Shown here: positions 15,320 to 23,499 of the stretch, piece after piece
How positions within the stretch are numbered: position 1 is the first letter of the stretch
How the letters are laid out: each line of letters begins with the position of its first letter
Assembly: GCA_049790315.1 (NCBI GenBank)
Contig: JBAQYV010000004.1
Location: forward strand, 1-46,723
DNA: 46,723 bases
Direction: 5' to 3'
From: DASPOJ01 sp049790315
GTDB lineage: Bacteria > Acidobacteriota > Terriglobia > Acidiferrales > UBA7541
Notes under the pieces: model-generated
What the model was told of the DNA's origin: nothing
Seen by the model: the letters and a program-made list of their open reading frames with translations, nothing else
The model's database searches: none
Program-made: the position numbers and the translations under genes

Positions 15320-16732
15320 GTGACTGCGAGGAAAACGATACTTGGGACGGCATGGCGAGCGCCGCGGCTTTCGTGGCGCCTCGCGGTTGTGTTGCCTTTT
15401 CTTGCCGCGCCCATCTACGGTCAGAGTCTCGGCGACGTCGCGCGCCAAGAGCGTGCGCGCAAACAATCCGAGCAAAATCAAACCACTCACGTTTACGACA
15501 ATGATGATCTGAAGCGTGCACATATCCTGGTCCCGCAGGACCGCGAGCGCATGGAAACGGCGGGGCAGGAAGTGACACCGCCTGCTCGCCAAGCGACGAC
15601 GAGCGAAACGAACGTAAACGCACCGGCAAACGCGACGACTTCCGCGAACGCAAGCACGACCGCAAGCACAACTGCGAGCACGATCACTTCGGCTAAAGCA
15701 AACACGGGCACGAGCGCGAGCGTTACCGTCGCCGCAATCGCGACTGCAAACGCAAACGCGAACGGAAATGCAAACGCAAACGCAAACGCAAACGCAAACG
15801 CGACAACAACCGCATACGTGGATCCGGCCGCTGATCCGAATGTTGACCAGAACACGTTGCCGCTGGGAGATATCGCCCGGCACTACCGCGCACTCAAGGC
15901 CGCGCGTCAGCGACAGGAATCTCAATCGGCTGCGCGTCAGTCGCCGGCAACGCCCGCGGCAACTGCGCCGCAACTTACGGCGAGCGAAGGCGAACTCAAC
16001 TCGGCCGTAGATTTCACCGTTGAATCGAATGTCGATCCGAACACGCTGCCGCTCGGTGACATCGCGCGGCACTACCGGGCGTTGAAAGCCGCGCGCGAGC
16101 AGCAGGAAACACAAACGGCAGCACGCGAGGCGTTGCCAGTTGCCACGCCGCTGGCTTATCCGACATTTACGCAACCGAAGCCGCGAAACGTCGTGCCCGT
16201 GGCACCGCCGCAGCGCCACTTCGCGACGGTTCAAGCGCCGCCTGCTCCCGCTTTCGGACGCTTACGGAATCCGGCAATCGAGCAAACCGAAAAGATCGCA
16301 ACAACGATGCCCATTCGCGTGCGATCCGGCGACACGCTTTGGAGCCTGGCGCGGAAATATCTCGGCCATGGCAAGAACTGGCCGTCGCTAGCAGCCGTCA
16401 ATTCCCAGGTGAGCGACCCTACCCGGCTCGAAGTAGAAACCTTGCTGCGTCTGCCCGAAACTGCGAGTGCGCCCGCGTCCGGCACCGCACAGCGCGTTCG
16501 AGTGGCGCGCGGCGAATCGCTGTGGACGCTGAGCCGGCTCCGCTACGGCAACGGCGCCGCGTGGATCTGCGTCGCGCGAGCCAATCCCGAACTGCGAGAT
16601 GCCAATTTAATCTTGCCGGGCCAAGTTCTAACAATGCCCGGAAGCTGTGCAGCGGGCGTCGTGCCGCCAGCACGCGCTCCCGCAATTTCCGCCGAATCTT
16701 CACCGCTTATTTCTACGCAACAATTACGCTAA
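15320..16732 (+). CDS. Secreted LysM repeat protein with low-complexity region
   Basis: A 470-residue protein from GTG 15320. A signal-like hydrophobic stretch (residues 19-34) ends AAPIYGQ, followed by QSLGDVARQERARKQ, a motif seen in acidobacterial secreted proteins. Residues about 95-165 are a Thr/Ala/Asn-rich stretch ending in an alternating Asn-Ala run encoded by GCAAAC hexamers. Two copies of a 20-residue block with NTLPLGDIARHYRALKAAR lie near 178-196 and 241-259. Two LysM domains follow (about 332-380 and 392-440; SGDTLWSLARKYLG and RGESLWTLSRLRYG). It probably binds peptidoglycan or a related glycan in the periplasm or at the cell surface. The enzyme function, if any, is not visible. 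Confidence 0.8.
   Translation: MTARKTILGTAWRAPRLSWRLAVVLPFLAAPIYGQSLGDVARQERARKQSEQNQTTHVYDNDDLKRAHILVPQDRERMETAGQEVTPPARQATTSETNVNAPANATTSANASTTASTTASTITSAKANTGTSASVTVAAIATANANANGNANANANANANATTTAYVDPAADPNVDQNTLPLGDIARHYRALKAARQRQESQSAARQSPATPAATAPQLTASEGELNSAVDFTVESNVDPNTLPLGDIARHYRALKAAREQQETQTAAREALPVATPLAYPTFTQPKPRNVVPVAPPQRHFATVQAPPAPAFGRLRNPAIEQTEKIATTMPIRVRSGDTLWSLARKYLGHGKNWPSLAAVNSQVSDPTRLEVETLLRLPETASAPASGTAQRVRVARGESLWTLSRLRYGNGAAWICVARANPELRDANLILPGQVLTMPGSCAAGVVPPARAPAISAESSPLISTQQLR
15746..15799 (+). repeat. Hexanucleotide repeat tract within LysM gene
   Basis: Nine consecutive 6-nt units based on GCAAAC (two diverged: gcgaac and ggaaat) encode an Ala-Asn run in frame. Units of 6 do not change reading frame, so length changes would alter only the size of the disordered spacer. 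Confidence 0.75.
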
Positions 16733-16992
16733 ACGAAGCTTCGTGTGTAGCCGCGTCCTTTCTGGCTGGTTTTCAGGGTTTGTTCCAAGCTGGGATTCGC
16801 ACGGTCACGGATGTTCCCGCCTGTAAGTAGCAGAAAAAAATTAACTTGTAATACGGTCGAGTACTTAACTCGAGTACCGGTACGCACATGACGTGACTCC
16901 TTTTGGGGCAGTACGTGTGAGCCATGGAAGCGGTTTGTTTTATTCCGTATCCTTGGTCCGTGAGCAATTGGCCCACGAACGGAGCGTACACC

Positions 16993-17760
16993 ATGCAAGA
17001 CAACTGGCCAGAAGCAAGCATTGACACTCTGCCTGATCTCGAAATCGACACCGCGACGCCTTGCGCGCCCGCCGCGCAATTTCGAGAGCGCAGAAAATTG
17101 CGCAGGGCAAAGATGCGCCTGCGCGCGCGAATGCGACCCGGCCAGTTTGACGACGGGGCCTTCGACGAAGTCGCGGACACGATAAATGCGTCGCGCAAGG
17201 CTTTCTACTTTCACACCGCGTCGTGCCGTTATCGCGCGGGGATGCGCCTGCGGGTCGGATTTCCGTACGATCCGAAAGCCAATTCCCACGAAGACGACAG
17301 CGGCGGTGAAGTGGTTCGCGTGGATCAGAAGGCGGACGGCTATGGCATCGCGGTGACATTCTGGAAGATGGGCGAGGCGCCTGCGACCGCGACCCAACCC
17401 CGACCCGCAGCGCAAGAACGCGGCGAGCGCGACGAACGGCGATGCCATCCGCGCCATGCAATGGTGGCTGCGATCGAGCTGATCGATTTGCCGACCGGCT
17501 TGCGGGCGCGGGCGAATACGAGCGACATGAGTTTGGGGGGATGCTACGTCAACACGCTGAATCCGTTCCGGCTGGGCACCACGCTCGGCGTGAAGATCGA
17601 GCACGCCGGCGGGACGATCGAGATGGAGGCGAATGTGTGCTCGCGGTTCGATGGGTCGGGAATGGGGCTGGCGTTCCAGAACGTCACTGCCAACCAGACA
17701 GCAATGCTTTCGGATTGGATGCCGGCGCAGAATCCGGTGTTCGCGGGTTACGCCAGCTAG
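16993..17760 (+). CDS. Tandem PilZ-domain protein
   Basis: A 255-residue cytoplasmic protein. ATG 16993 has GGAG 9 nt upstream; an in-frame ATG at 16924 would add 23 residues. Two PilZ-like units are visible. The second (about residues 145-245) has RRCHPRH followed by NTSDMSLGGCYV, matching the cyclic-di-GMP pattern RxxxR and [DN]xSxxG. The first (about 30-135) has RRKLRRAK but NASRKAF in place of the D/NxSxxG motif, so it is likely degenerate. Cyclic-di-GMP binding by the second unit is a family inference. A strong terminator follows, so the gene is probably monocistronic. Confidence 0.82.
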   Translation: MQDNWPEASIDTLPDLEIDTATPCAPAAQFRERRKLRRAKMRLRARMRPGQFDDGAFDEVADTINASRKAFYFHTASCRYRAGMRLRVGFPYDPKANSHEDDSGGEVVRVDQKADGYGIAVTFWKMGEAPATATQPRPAAQERGERDERRCHPRHAMVAAIELIDLPTGLRARANTSDMSLGGCYVNTLNPFRLGTTLGVKIEHAGGTIEMEANVCSRFDGSGMGLAFQNVTANQTAMLSDWMPAQNPVFAGYAS

Positions 17761-17793
17761 ACGGAACGAACGGCGACTTAAAGAAATGGATAA

Positions 17794-17829
17794 GGGGCAA
17801 TTCCGCATCCGGGGAATTGCCCCTTTTTT
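17794..17829 (+). terminator. Intrinsic terminator after PilZ gene
   Basis: GGGGCAATTCC (17794-17804) pairs perfectly with GGAATTGCCCC (17813-17823), an 11-bp stem with an 8-nt loop, followed by six T residues (17824-17829). It lies 33 nt after the PilZ stop and is the strongest terminator signal in this part of the window. Confidence 0.9.
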
Positions 17830-17895
17830 CGCGTTTGACTTGCTACGCGCGACAAGAAAACTCCTTACATTCCGTACATGATGGCGCTAATTTCT

Positions 17896-18591
17896 TTACA
17901 TGATGACGCTAATTTCCATGCGCTGGCCCGGGTAATACGGGTCAAACAGGAAATACTCGCCGTCGATGTAGTCGATGTAGACGTCGTCGGTGTAATACCA
18001 GCCCATCGGCCACGGCTGCACGAATCCAAACTGGAAGCCGCCGTAGGAAAAGCGCGAATAGCCGCCGACCATCTCTGGATTGCCCATGTGGAAGCTATGG
18101 CCCTGTCCAAAATTGGAGCGGAATCGAGCGTCGGGAATGCGGTTGGTGTTCCTGCTACTTACCCGGACTGCGGGCTGCGAGCGTTGCGTTTGCTGTTGCG
18201 CGGCGGTGCGTTGCACGTGGCCCTGCTGGCCTGATGTGCGCTGCTGCTGTTGCTTCGCTTGCTGAGGCTGTTGTGTCTGGCGCGTAGCGGGCTTCGAGGA
18301 ATTGGGCGCTTTGGCCTGTTGCTGGTGTTGCGCCGGCTTGGCCGCCTGTTGTTGTTGGCGCGCGGGTTTGGCGGCTTGTTGTTGCGCGGGCTTAGCTTGC
18401 TGTTGGCGTGCCGCGGGCTTGGCCTGTTGCTGTTGCGCTGGCTTAGATTGCTGCTGTGCCGGCTTGGCGTTGTCGTGACCTGCCGTTTGGCCGCCGTGAT
18501 CATCCGGCTTATCCTGCCGCGCAAACGCGGGAACGCCGATGCCGAGGAGGACGAACAGAGCTGCCGTGCCGATCAACTTAATTGGTTTCAT
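17896..18591 (-). CDS. Secreted Gln-rich protein of unknown function
   Basis: A 231-residue protein beginning MKPIKLIGTAALFVLLGIGVPAFA, a clear signal peptide. A longer frame to 18807 overlaps the next gene and is rejected. Residues about 40-145 are dominated by Lys-Pro-Ala-Gln-Gln repeats (AKPAQQQ, KPARQQQ), disordered. The C-terminal 75 residues are aromatic and folded-looking, with SHFMGNPEMVGGY-like text, PMGWYYTDDVYIDYIDGEYFLFDPYYPG. Similar C-termini occur in small secreted acidobacterial proteins of unknown role. It is convergent with the PilZ gene. No enzymatic motif is visible. Confidence 0.7.
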   Translation of the reverse strand: MKPIKLIGTAALFVLLGIGVPAFARQDKPDDHGGQTAGHDNAKPAQQQSKPAQQQQAKPAARQQQAKPAQQQAAKPARQQQQAAKPAQHQQQAKAPNSSKPATRQTQQPQQAKQQQQRTSGQQGHVQRTAAQQQTQRSQPAVRVSSRNTNRIPDARFRSNFGQGHSFHMGNPEMVGGYSRFSYGGFQFGFVQPWPMGWYYTDDVYIDYIDGEYFLFDPYYPGQRMEISVIM

Positions 18592-18665
18592 GGGTGCTGC
18601 CTCCGATGACAGCGATTCCACGCGCCGGCGTTCGCCACGCCCGACGCGTTTGTTGCGCGAGCTCA

Positions 18666-18857
18666 CTACCCTCTGACGTGCATTCGGGAAAGAGAATGCA
18701 GAAAACCGAAGATGTCCAAGAGCCACAGAACGACCACGATCACTACGACGGCGTTCAGAATGGATTTGATCGTGCCCTGCATCGGTATGTAGTTGTTGAC
18801 GAGCCAAAGCAGCACACCGACGACGACCAGGATCATCAATACTTGTAGTAAAGGCAT
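18666..18857 (-). CDS. Thivi_2564-type small membrane protein
   Basis: A 63-residue protein with two transmembrane helices: LLQVLMILVVVGVLLWLV, a short NNYIPMQGTIKSILN loop, and VVVIVVVLWLLDIFGF. The NxYIPM and IKxILNxVVVI pattern fits the family annotated as Thivi_2564 membrane protein, whose function is unknown. AAGGAG lies about 10 nt upstream of the ATG at 18857, supporting expression. It is co-directional with the Gln-rich secreted protein gene, 74 nt apart. Confidence 0.8.
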   Translation of the reverse strand: MPLLQVLMILVVVGVLLWLVNNYIPMQGTIKSILNAVVVIVVVLWLLDIFGFLHSLSRMHVRG

Positions 18858-19246
18858 TGTCTTTTTGACTCCTTTTCTTCGCGGGAAGACACGTCGCCGA
18901 GTCCCAAGGTCCCGCGACTTACTGTGTTGTGCCAGAGCTTGTGCGACTGTATGGAGCGGGAGGGAACGCGTTGTCGAGACGCTATTGGCCTGAAGCTGGA
19001 GGAACTGCTATTGCTAAGATTTACGGTCTCTCCTCCATACGGCAAGAGTGTAGGCGGGGCGACGCGCGATGTCTGTGCCATAGCGCACACATTGGCATTT
19101 TGATTGAGCGCGCCGCCGGGTGCTAACATCGTAAAGCTGGCGGTCTGTGAATAGAACTCGCGCTCGTATTTTGAACATCGCTCGTATTCTTTGGCGGGAG
19201 CGGGGAAGATGCCGCAACGAAGCCGGCGCGGCCACAGGGGAGATAA
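18858..19246. other. Divergent intergenic region before zwf
   Basis: About 390 bases between a minus-strand small membrane protein and plus-strand zwf. Long frames here are antisense extensions of zwf. A short direct repeat GCTCGTATT occurs near 19163 and 19190. AGGGGAG just ahead of 19247 is the zwf ribosome binding site. No structured RNA or promoter that I can defend. Confidence 0.5.
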
Positions 19247-20632
19247 ATGTCGAATTCCGATGCGGATGCACTGGTCTTTTTCGGTGCCACAGGCGATCTG
19301 GCCTACCAGCAAATATTTCCGGCGTTGCAGGCGCTGATACGGCACCGGCACTTCGACCTGCCGATCATCGGAGTGGCGCTGCCACCGTGGACGCTCGATC
19401 AGCTTCGCGCGCGAGCGAGAGAGAGCATTGAGAAGCACAGCCATATCGACGAAGCGGCGTTCGCGGCGCTTTCGGCGAGACTCCAATATGTGAGCGGCGA
19501 CTATGCCGATCCCGCGACATTCACGAAGCTTAAGAAGGCGCTGGGCACGGCGTGCCGGCCGCTTTTTTATCTCGCGATTCCCCCGGCTCTGTTCGGCGAG
19601 GTGGCGCAAGGTCTGGCCGGAGCGGGGTGCAACGCCGGAGGGCGCGTAGTGGTTGAGAAACCATTTGGCCGCGACCTGGCGTCCGCGCAGGGTCTGAACG
19701 CGACGCTGTCTTCGTTCTTTCCGGAATCCGCGGTTTTCCGCATCGATCACTTTCTCGGCAAGGAGCCGGTGCAGAATCTGCTGTACTTTCGCTTCGCCAA
19801 TTCGTTCCTGGAGCCGATCTGGAACCGCGATTTCGTGCAGAGCATGCAGATCACCATGGCGGAAAACTTCGGGATCGCGGGGCGCGGAGCTTTTTACGAC
19901 GAGGTAGGCGCGGTGCGCGACGTGCTGCAAAATCACCTGCTCGAGATTGTGTCGCTGCTCGCGATGGAACCGCCGATCGCGCACGGACTCGACGCGCTGC
20001 GCGACGAAAAGCAGCGCGCACTTCGCGCCACGCGTCCGCTCGATCCCGGCGACGTGGTGCGCGGTCAATTCAGCGGATACCGGAAAGAATCCGGCGTGGC
20101 ACCGAACTCCGAAGTGGAGACGTACGCCGCCGTGAAATTGCTGATCGACACGTGGCGCTGGGCTGGCGTGCCGTTTTACGTGCGCACCGGCAAGAACTTG
20201 CCCTGTACGTCGACGGAGGTTTACGTGCGGCTGAAGCGTCCGCCGCAAGCGGTGTTTGACGCCATTCCCGAAAACAACGCGAATTATCTGCGTTTTTGCC
20301 TGAGTCCGGATGTTTCGATCTCGCTGGGAGTGCGAGCCAAGACGCCGGGCGAGGCCATGGCCGGCAAGCAAGTGGAGCTTACGATGCACGAAGCGGCCGG
20401 CGATGAGATGTTGCCGTATGAACGGCTGCTTGGCGACGCGCTTCGCGGCGATCAGACATTGTTCGTGCGCGAAGACAGCGTGGAATCCTCGTGGAACATT
20501 GTCGATCCGATTCTGCCCGGCGTCGGCACGGCGCCGCCCGTGCACGAATACCAGCCGGGTAGTTGGGGACCAATCGAGGCCGACAAAATCATCGCCGGCG
20601 ATGGCGGCTGGCATAATCCGTGCGCGCGGTAG
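19247..20632 (+). CDS. zwf: Glucose-6-phosphate 1-dehydrogenase
   Basis: A 461-residue glucose-6-phosphate dehydrogenase, which oxidises glucose 6-phosphate to 6-phosphogluconolactone with NAD(P)+, the entry to the oxidative pentose phosphate or Entner-Doudoroff pathway. Residues 13-19 are GATGDLA (nucleotide binding). VVEKPFGRD (134-143) and RIDHFLGKE (165-173, with the catalytic-site His/Lys) are intact. The sequence then follows family length and order to a C-terminal NIVDPIL. The residues after GATGDLA are YQQIFPAL rather than the usual KRKLxPAL. AGGGGAG is a good ribosome binding site. No 6-phosphogluconolactonase or gnd neighbour is present; an FUSC-like gene follows. Confidence 0.95.
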   Translation: MSNSDADALVFFGATGDLAYQQIFPALQALIRHRHFDLPIIGVALPPWTLDQLRARARESIEKHSHIDEAAFAALSARLQYVSGDYADPATFTKLKKALGTACRPLFYLAIPPALFGEVAQGLAGAGCNAGGRVVVEKPFGRDLASAQGLNATLSSFFPESAVFRIDHFLGKEPVQNLLYFRFANSFLEPIWNRDFVQSMQITMAENFGIAGRGAFYDEVGAVRDVLQNHLLEIVSLLAMEPPIAHGLDALRDEKQRALRATRPLDPGDVVRGQFSGYRKESGVAPNSEVETYAAVKLLIDTWRWAGVPFYVRTGKNLPCTSTEVYVRLKRPPQAVFDAIPENNANYLRFCLSPDVSISLGVRAKTPGEAMAGKQVELTMHEAAGDEMLPYERLLGDALRGDQTLFVREDSVESSWNIVDPILPGVGTAPPVHEYQPGSWGPIEADKIIAGDGGWHNPCAR

Positions 20633-20726
20633 CGGTCCCGCCAGCGAGCTACTTCGACAGATCCCAAAACGAAGATTCCGGCACGAATCGCTCTGGGCTG
20701 CCGTGCGATCGTGCGCAGGAGGCACG

Positions 20727-21248
20727 ATGCCGAAGGCAAAGACCTGGCTTTCAGGGGCGTTCAGCCGCGAAACCATTGTGAATTCCTTGCGCACGGCGTT
20801 GGCGGCGATGATTTCGCTGCTGGTCGCGCGAGTGCTGCGGCTGCCTGAAGCGTATTGGGCGGCGATCACTACGATGATCGTGATGCAATCGACGCTGGGA
20901 GCCGCGCTAACCGTTTCCGGGCAACGCTTGATTGGCACGGCGCTGGGGGCGGCGTCGGGAGCGCTGCTGGCGGAACGATTCGGCGCGAATGCGTACGCGT
21001 TCAGCGCCGGCGTATTCGTGCTGGGATTGATTTGCGCGGCGCTGCGGGTGGACAAGGCCGCGTATCGGTTCGCGGGAATCACGATGGCAATCGTGATGCT
21101 GATCGCGCACGAAAAATCCGCGTGGGTGATTGCGCTGCATCGATTCGCGGAAGTGTCGATGGGAATTGCCGTGGCGCTGGTGTTGACGGCGGTGTGGCCG
21201 GGGCCGGTGGACACGGTTGCGGCGAAACCGGCGCGCTCTCGCGCGTAA
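20727..21248 (+). CDS. FUSC/aromatic-acid-exporter-like membrane protein
   Basis: A 173-residue membrane protein starting at ATG 20727 with AGGAGG a few bases upstream. Six hydrophobic segments are visible, with RTALAAMISLLVARVLRLPEAYWAAITTMIVMQST and GQRLIGTALGAASGALLA, typical of the FUSC/aromatic acid exporter N-terminal domain (YWAAITTxIVMQ and GxRxxGTxxGAxxG). Full-length family members have a second half; this is a single-domain version. The substrate may be an aromatic or weak acid, by family only. It follows zwf by 94 nt on the same strand; a shared promoter is possible. Confidence 0.75.
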   Translation: MPKAKTWLSGAFSRETIVNSLRTALAAMISLLVARVLRLPEAYWAAITTMIVMQSTLGAALTVSGQRLIGTALGAASGALLAERFGANAYAFSAGVFVLGLICAALRVDKAAYRFAGITMAIVMLIAHEKSAWVIALHRFAEVSMGIAVALVLTAVWPGPVDTVAAKPARSRA

Positions 21249-21689
21249 TACGCCTCGGGACGCGATTTACCGGCTGTCCTACTCCGGTTTGGAAGGCTGT
21301 ACCCCACCCCCCTACCGTGTTTTCTGGAAGTGTTGATTCTAAAAGACTTTAAGTCCTTATTCCCGGAAGTGTTGATTCCAGGAGACTTTAAGTCCTTTCC
21401 GCCAGAAGTGTTGATTCTAGTGGGTTTGAAATACTTAGGAATGAATGGGATAGAGAAAAGGTGCGCGAATCGCGGAAGTGTTGATTCTGGAAGAGTTAGG
21501 GGGCTGTTTTCCAGAAGTGTTGATTCTGGGAGGGTTAGGAGCGGAGAGGGGTCGCTGTGGTGTTTCGAGGTCATAGAAAAGTATAGCGCGGCGACGCTAT
21601 ATTGTCAATATATTAATAGTATTCGAATGGATATCCACAGGCGATTCGCTTGGAGCGGCGGGGCAGGCGAGGGCAGGCCGATGCGAGCG
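21249..21689. other. Gene-free gap between convergent genes
   Basis: About 440 bases after the FUSC-like gene. It begins with a ctgtaccccaccccccta stretch (21297-21315), comparable to the gtataccccac stretch near 2277. The five-copy repeat follows, then an AT-rich stretch (about 21575-21630: tatagcgcggcgacgctatattg, attaatagtattcg). No terminator with a clear T run is visible for either gene. Confidence 0.55.
21327..21526. repeat. Five-copy GAAGTGTTGATTC repeat with 39-bp periodicity
   Basis: GAAGTGTTGATTC occurs exactly at 21327-21339, 21366-21378, 21405-21417, 21475-21487 and 21514-21526. Start-to-start distances are 39, 39, 70 and 39. The first two units also share a GACTTTAAGTC palindrome between copies (near 21345 and 21384). 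It lies in the gap between two convergent genes. I see no coding gene here; an antisense frame gives a 13-residue repeat only because 39 is divisible by 3. Confidence 0.85.
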
Positions 21690-22493
21690 CTAGCGGTTGC
21701 GGCGTTCGAAAACTTGCCGCGAGGCGAAGGGGAAGACGAGCGCCCAGGCGATCCAAACGAGCAGAGTGATGAGTTCGGCGGCGTGTGAACCGCGAAACTG
21801 GTGCACGCCGGGATCGTAATACGGCGCGACGACGAGGCTAGGCAGCCTGGGATTGGCGTCGTAGACGGTGAGTAGCAGGATCACTACAAGAGACATCAGG
21901 TTCCATTTTCGGGAGCGCGCCAGGGAGCACACGAGAAATGTGGCGCCGAAGCTGACGGCGGCAAAGACGAAAACGGAGGCTACGAGCAACGGCAGATCGA
22001 CGGCTACGGTTTGACCTCGGAGGACTACCGTTGGAGGCAAACTGCGCCAAAAATGTCCATCGGCGTGATGGAGAATTCCCACGACCAGAAACGCCATCGC
22101 GGCCACAATGCTGGCGATCTGAGTGACTCCCACCGACCATGCGGTCCACACATAGTATTTAGGCGAGCGCGGCGCGGCGCGGGAAATTCTGCGCGAGTTC
22201 TTGGCCATGATCGGGCCGACGCCGTGAGAAGCCAAGATGCACGCCAGCACTCCCATGGAAAAAGCGACCTCGCGCCAGACTTCGAGGATTGCCAGCAGGG
22301 GATGCGACGGAGGAACCCAGTTTGGGCCGCGATCCTCCATGGCGAGCAGGACGAGCAATAGAGCGAGAAGCAGGCAGACGGTGAAGCGGGTGGCTGTGTC
22401 GCGCCATAGCTGCGGAACATACGCGCGCGGCGGGCTAGGGGCGGGCGCGGTGCGGGAAGAGATGTTTGGGGTGTCGGCTTTATCGCGAGGCAC
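21690..22493 (-). CDS. Hypothetical membrane protein, probably leaderless
   Basis: A 267-residue protein with about 6 hydrophobic helices: TVCLLLALLLVLLAM, VAFSMGVLACILASHGVGP, ASIVAAMAFLVVGIL, LPLLVASVFVFAAVSF, LVVILLLTVY and LITLLVWIAWALVFPF. A cytoplasmic proline-rich N-terminus and a short basic C-terminus frame them. I do not recognise the family. Start GTG 22493 has no Shine-Dalgarno, but TATACT (complement 22500-22505) lies 6 nt upstream, the distance expected if transcription begins at the start codon. The nearby minus-strand beta-lactamase gene shares this arrangement. Confidence 0.7.
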   Translation of the reverse strand: MPRDKADTPNISSRTAPAPSPPRAYVPQLWRDTATRFTVCLLLALLLVLLAMEDRGPNWVPPSHPLLAILEVWREVAFSMGVLACILASHGVGPIMAKNSRRISRAAPRSPKYYVWTAWSVGVTQIASIVAAMAFLVVGILHHADGHFWRSLPPTVVLRGQTVAVDLPLLVASVFVFAAVSFGATFLVCSLARSRKWNLMSLVVILLLTVYDANPRLPSLVVAPYYDPGVHQFRGSHAAELITLLVWIAWALVFPFASRQVFERRNR

Positions 22494-22499
22494 GGCGGG

Positions 22500-22505
22500 A
22501 GTATA
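22500..22505 (-). promoter_or_regulatory. -10 element implying leaderless transcription
   Basis: TATACT on the minus strand, with 6 nt between it and the GTG start at 22493 and no Shine-Dalgarno sequence. No clear TTGACA is seen at -35. Confidence 0.45.
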
Positions 22506-22580
22506 TCAATGGCGCGTGACGCCCGGGTAGGACAGCGGAGTTCCGCGGGGGTGAGGCGGCTGCAAAACATTGAATAGGGA

Positions 22581-23492
22581 TCACCTTGCGGCGGCTTGCT
22601 GTTTGGCTAACTCGGTGTAGAAATCGTGCTCCTTCTGGGCGATGTATTTTTTATAGCCTTCGGGATCGATGAAGGGATTGGGGGCGCCGGGCTTCATGCG
22701 GGCGTATTTTTCTTCGAGGCCGAAATAGCTGCCGTGGGCGCCCAGGAAAATATCGCAGGGCAAGGATTTCAGGACGCGCCAGGTTTGCTCATAGTCATGG
22801 GCGATTTGGGGATAGGCGGCGTTATTGACGAGCTTGTAGCCGGGATTGATATTGGGACTGCCAATGATCACAACGTCGTAGACTTTGCCGGCTTCGGTTA
22901 CTTTCATCGTCCACGTTGTACAGCCTCTGGTGTGTCCGGGCGTGAGATGCGCGACGAGGATTGTTCCACCGAGTTTTACTTCGTCGCCATCGTGAAGGAT
23001 ACGATCGACTTTGGCGGGCGGATAGCTGGTGTGACCGCCGTACTGGAAATCGGTTTTGCCGCCGGATTCAACAACGGAGACATCGCGATCCATGACCATG
23101 TATTTGGCGCCGGTTTCGCGGATGATCATGGCGCTGCCGGAATCGTGATCGTCGTGGGCGTGACTGATGAGGAGAATTTTGGTGTCGCTGAATTTGAAAC
23201 CAAGCTTTTCGATGCTGGCTTTGATCATGGGCACGTTGGCTTCGAAATCGCTGTTGATGAGGATGTTGCCTTCGGGCGTGGCGATCAGGTAATTCGCGAG
23301 GTCTTTGCTGCCGACGTAGTAGAGATTGCCGGCGATGTGGAAGGGCGGGAATGGCTGGGTCCATTCGGGATCGGGTTGCTGGGCGAAGGCGGTGGCTGTT
23401 AGAGCGAGCGCGAGAGTGAGCAGGGCGGCGGCGATCGACGCGTTTTGGCGGACATTGTTTCTCGTCAACGTTGAAAAGGGAGTAAGGCGCAC
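22581..23492 (-). CDS. Subclass B3 metallo-beta-lactamase-like hydrolase
   Basis: A 303-residue secreted MBL-fold hydrolase. The N-terminus ASIAAALLTLALALTATAFAQ is a signal peptide. The zinc ligands of subclass B3 are all present: His111, His113, Asp115 and His116 in SHAHDDHDSG, His187 in TPGHTRGC, and His253 in LGAHGSYFGLEEKY, which is the B3-type C-terminal motif. Hence periplasmic beta-lactam hydrolysis is likely, although related B3-like enzymes with other substrates cannot be excluded. GTG 23492 lacks a Shine-Dalgarno, but TATACT lies 7 nt upstream. Confidence 0.85.
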   Translation of the reverse strand: MRLTPFSTLTRNNVRQNASIAAALLTLALALTATAFAQQPDPEWTQPFPPFHIAGNLYYVGSKDLANYLIATPEGNILINSDFEANVPMIKASIEKLGFKFSDTKILLISHAHDDHDSGSAMIIRETGAKYMVMDRDVSVVESGGKTDFQYGGHTSYPPAKVDRILHDGDEVKLGGTILVAHLTPGHTRGCTTWTMKVTEAGKVYDVVIIGSPNINPGYKLVNNAAYPQIAHDYEQTWRVLKSLPCDIFLGAHGSYFGLEEKYARMKPGAPNPFIDPEGYKKYIAQKEHDFYTELAKQQAAAR

Positions 23493-23499
23493 GGCGCAC

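Noticed and set aside
15272..16234. Minus-strand frame with many Cys/Val/Arg and FAFAFA runs opposite the LysM gene
   Set aside because: It is the shadow of the GCAAAC tract and LysM coding strand; no motif or ribosome site.
16733..16744. ACGAAGCTTCGT palindrome after the LysM gene as a terminator
   Set aside because: A perfect palindrome with no loop and no T run; a restriction-site-like coincidence.
18836..21574. Long 912-codon minus-strand frame antisense to zwf
   Set aside because: The zwf frame on the plus strand has all family motifs. The antisense text is Arg/Ala-rich, and its repeated 13-residue unit is explained by the 39-bp DNA repeat.
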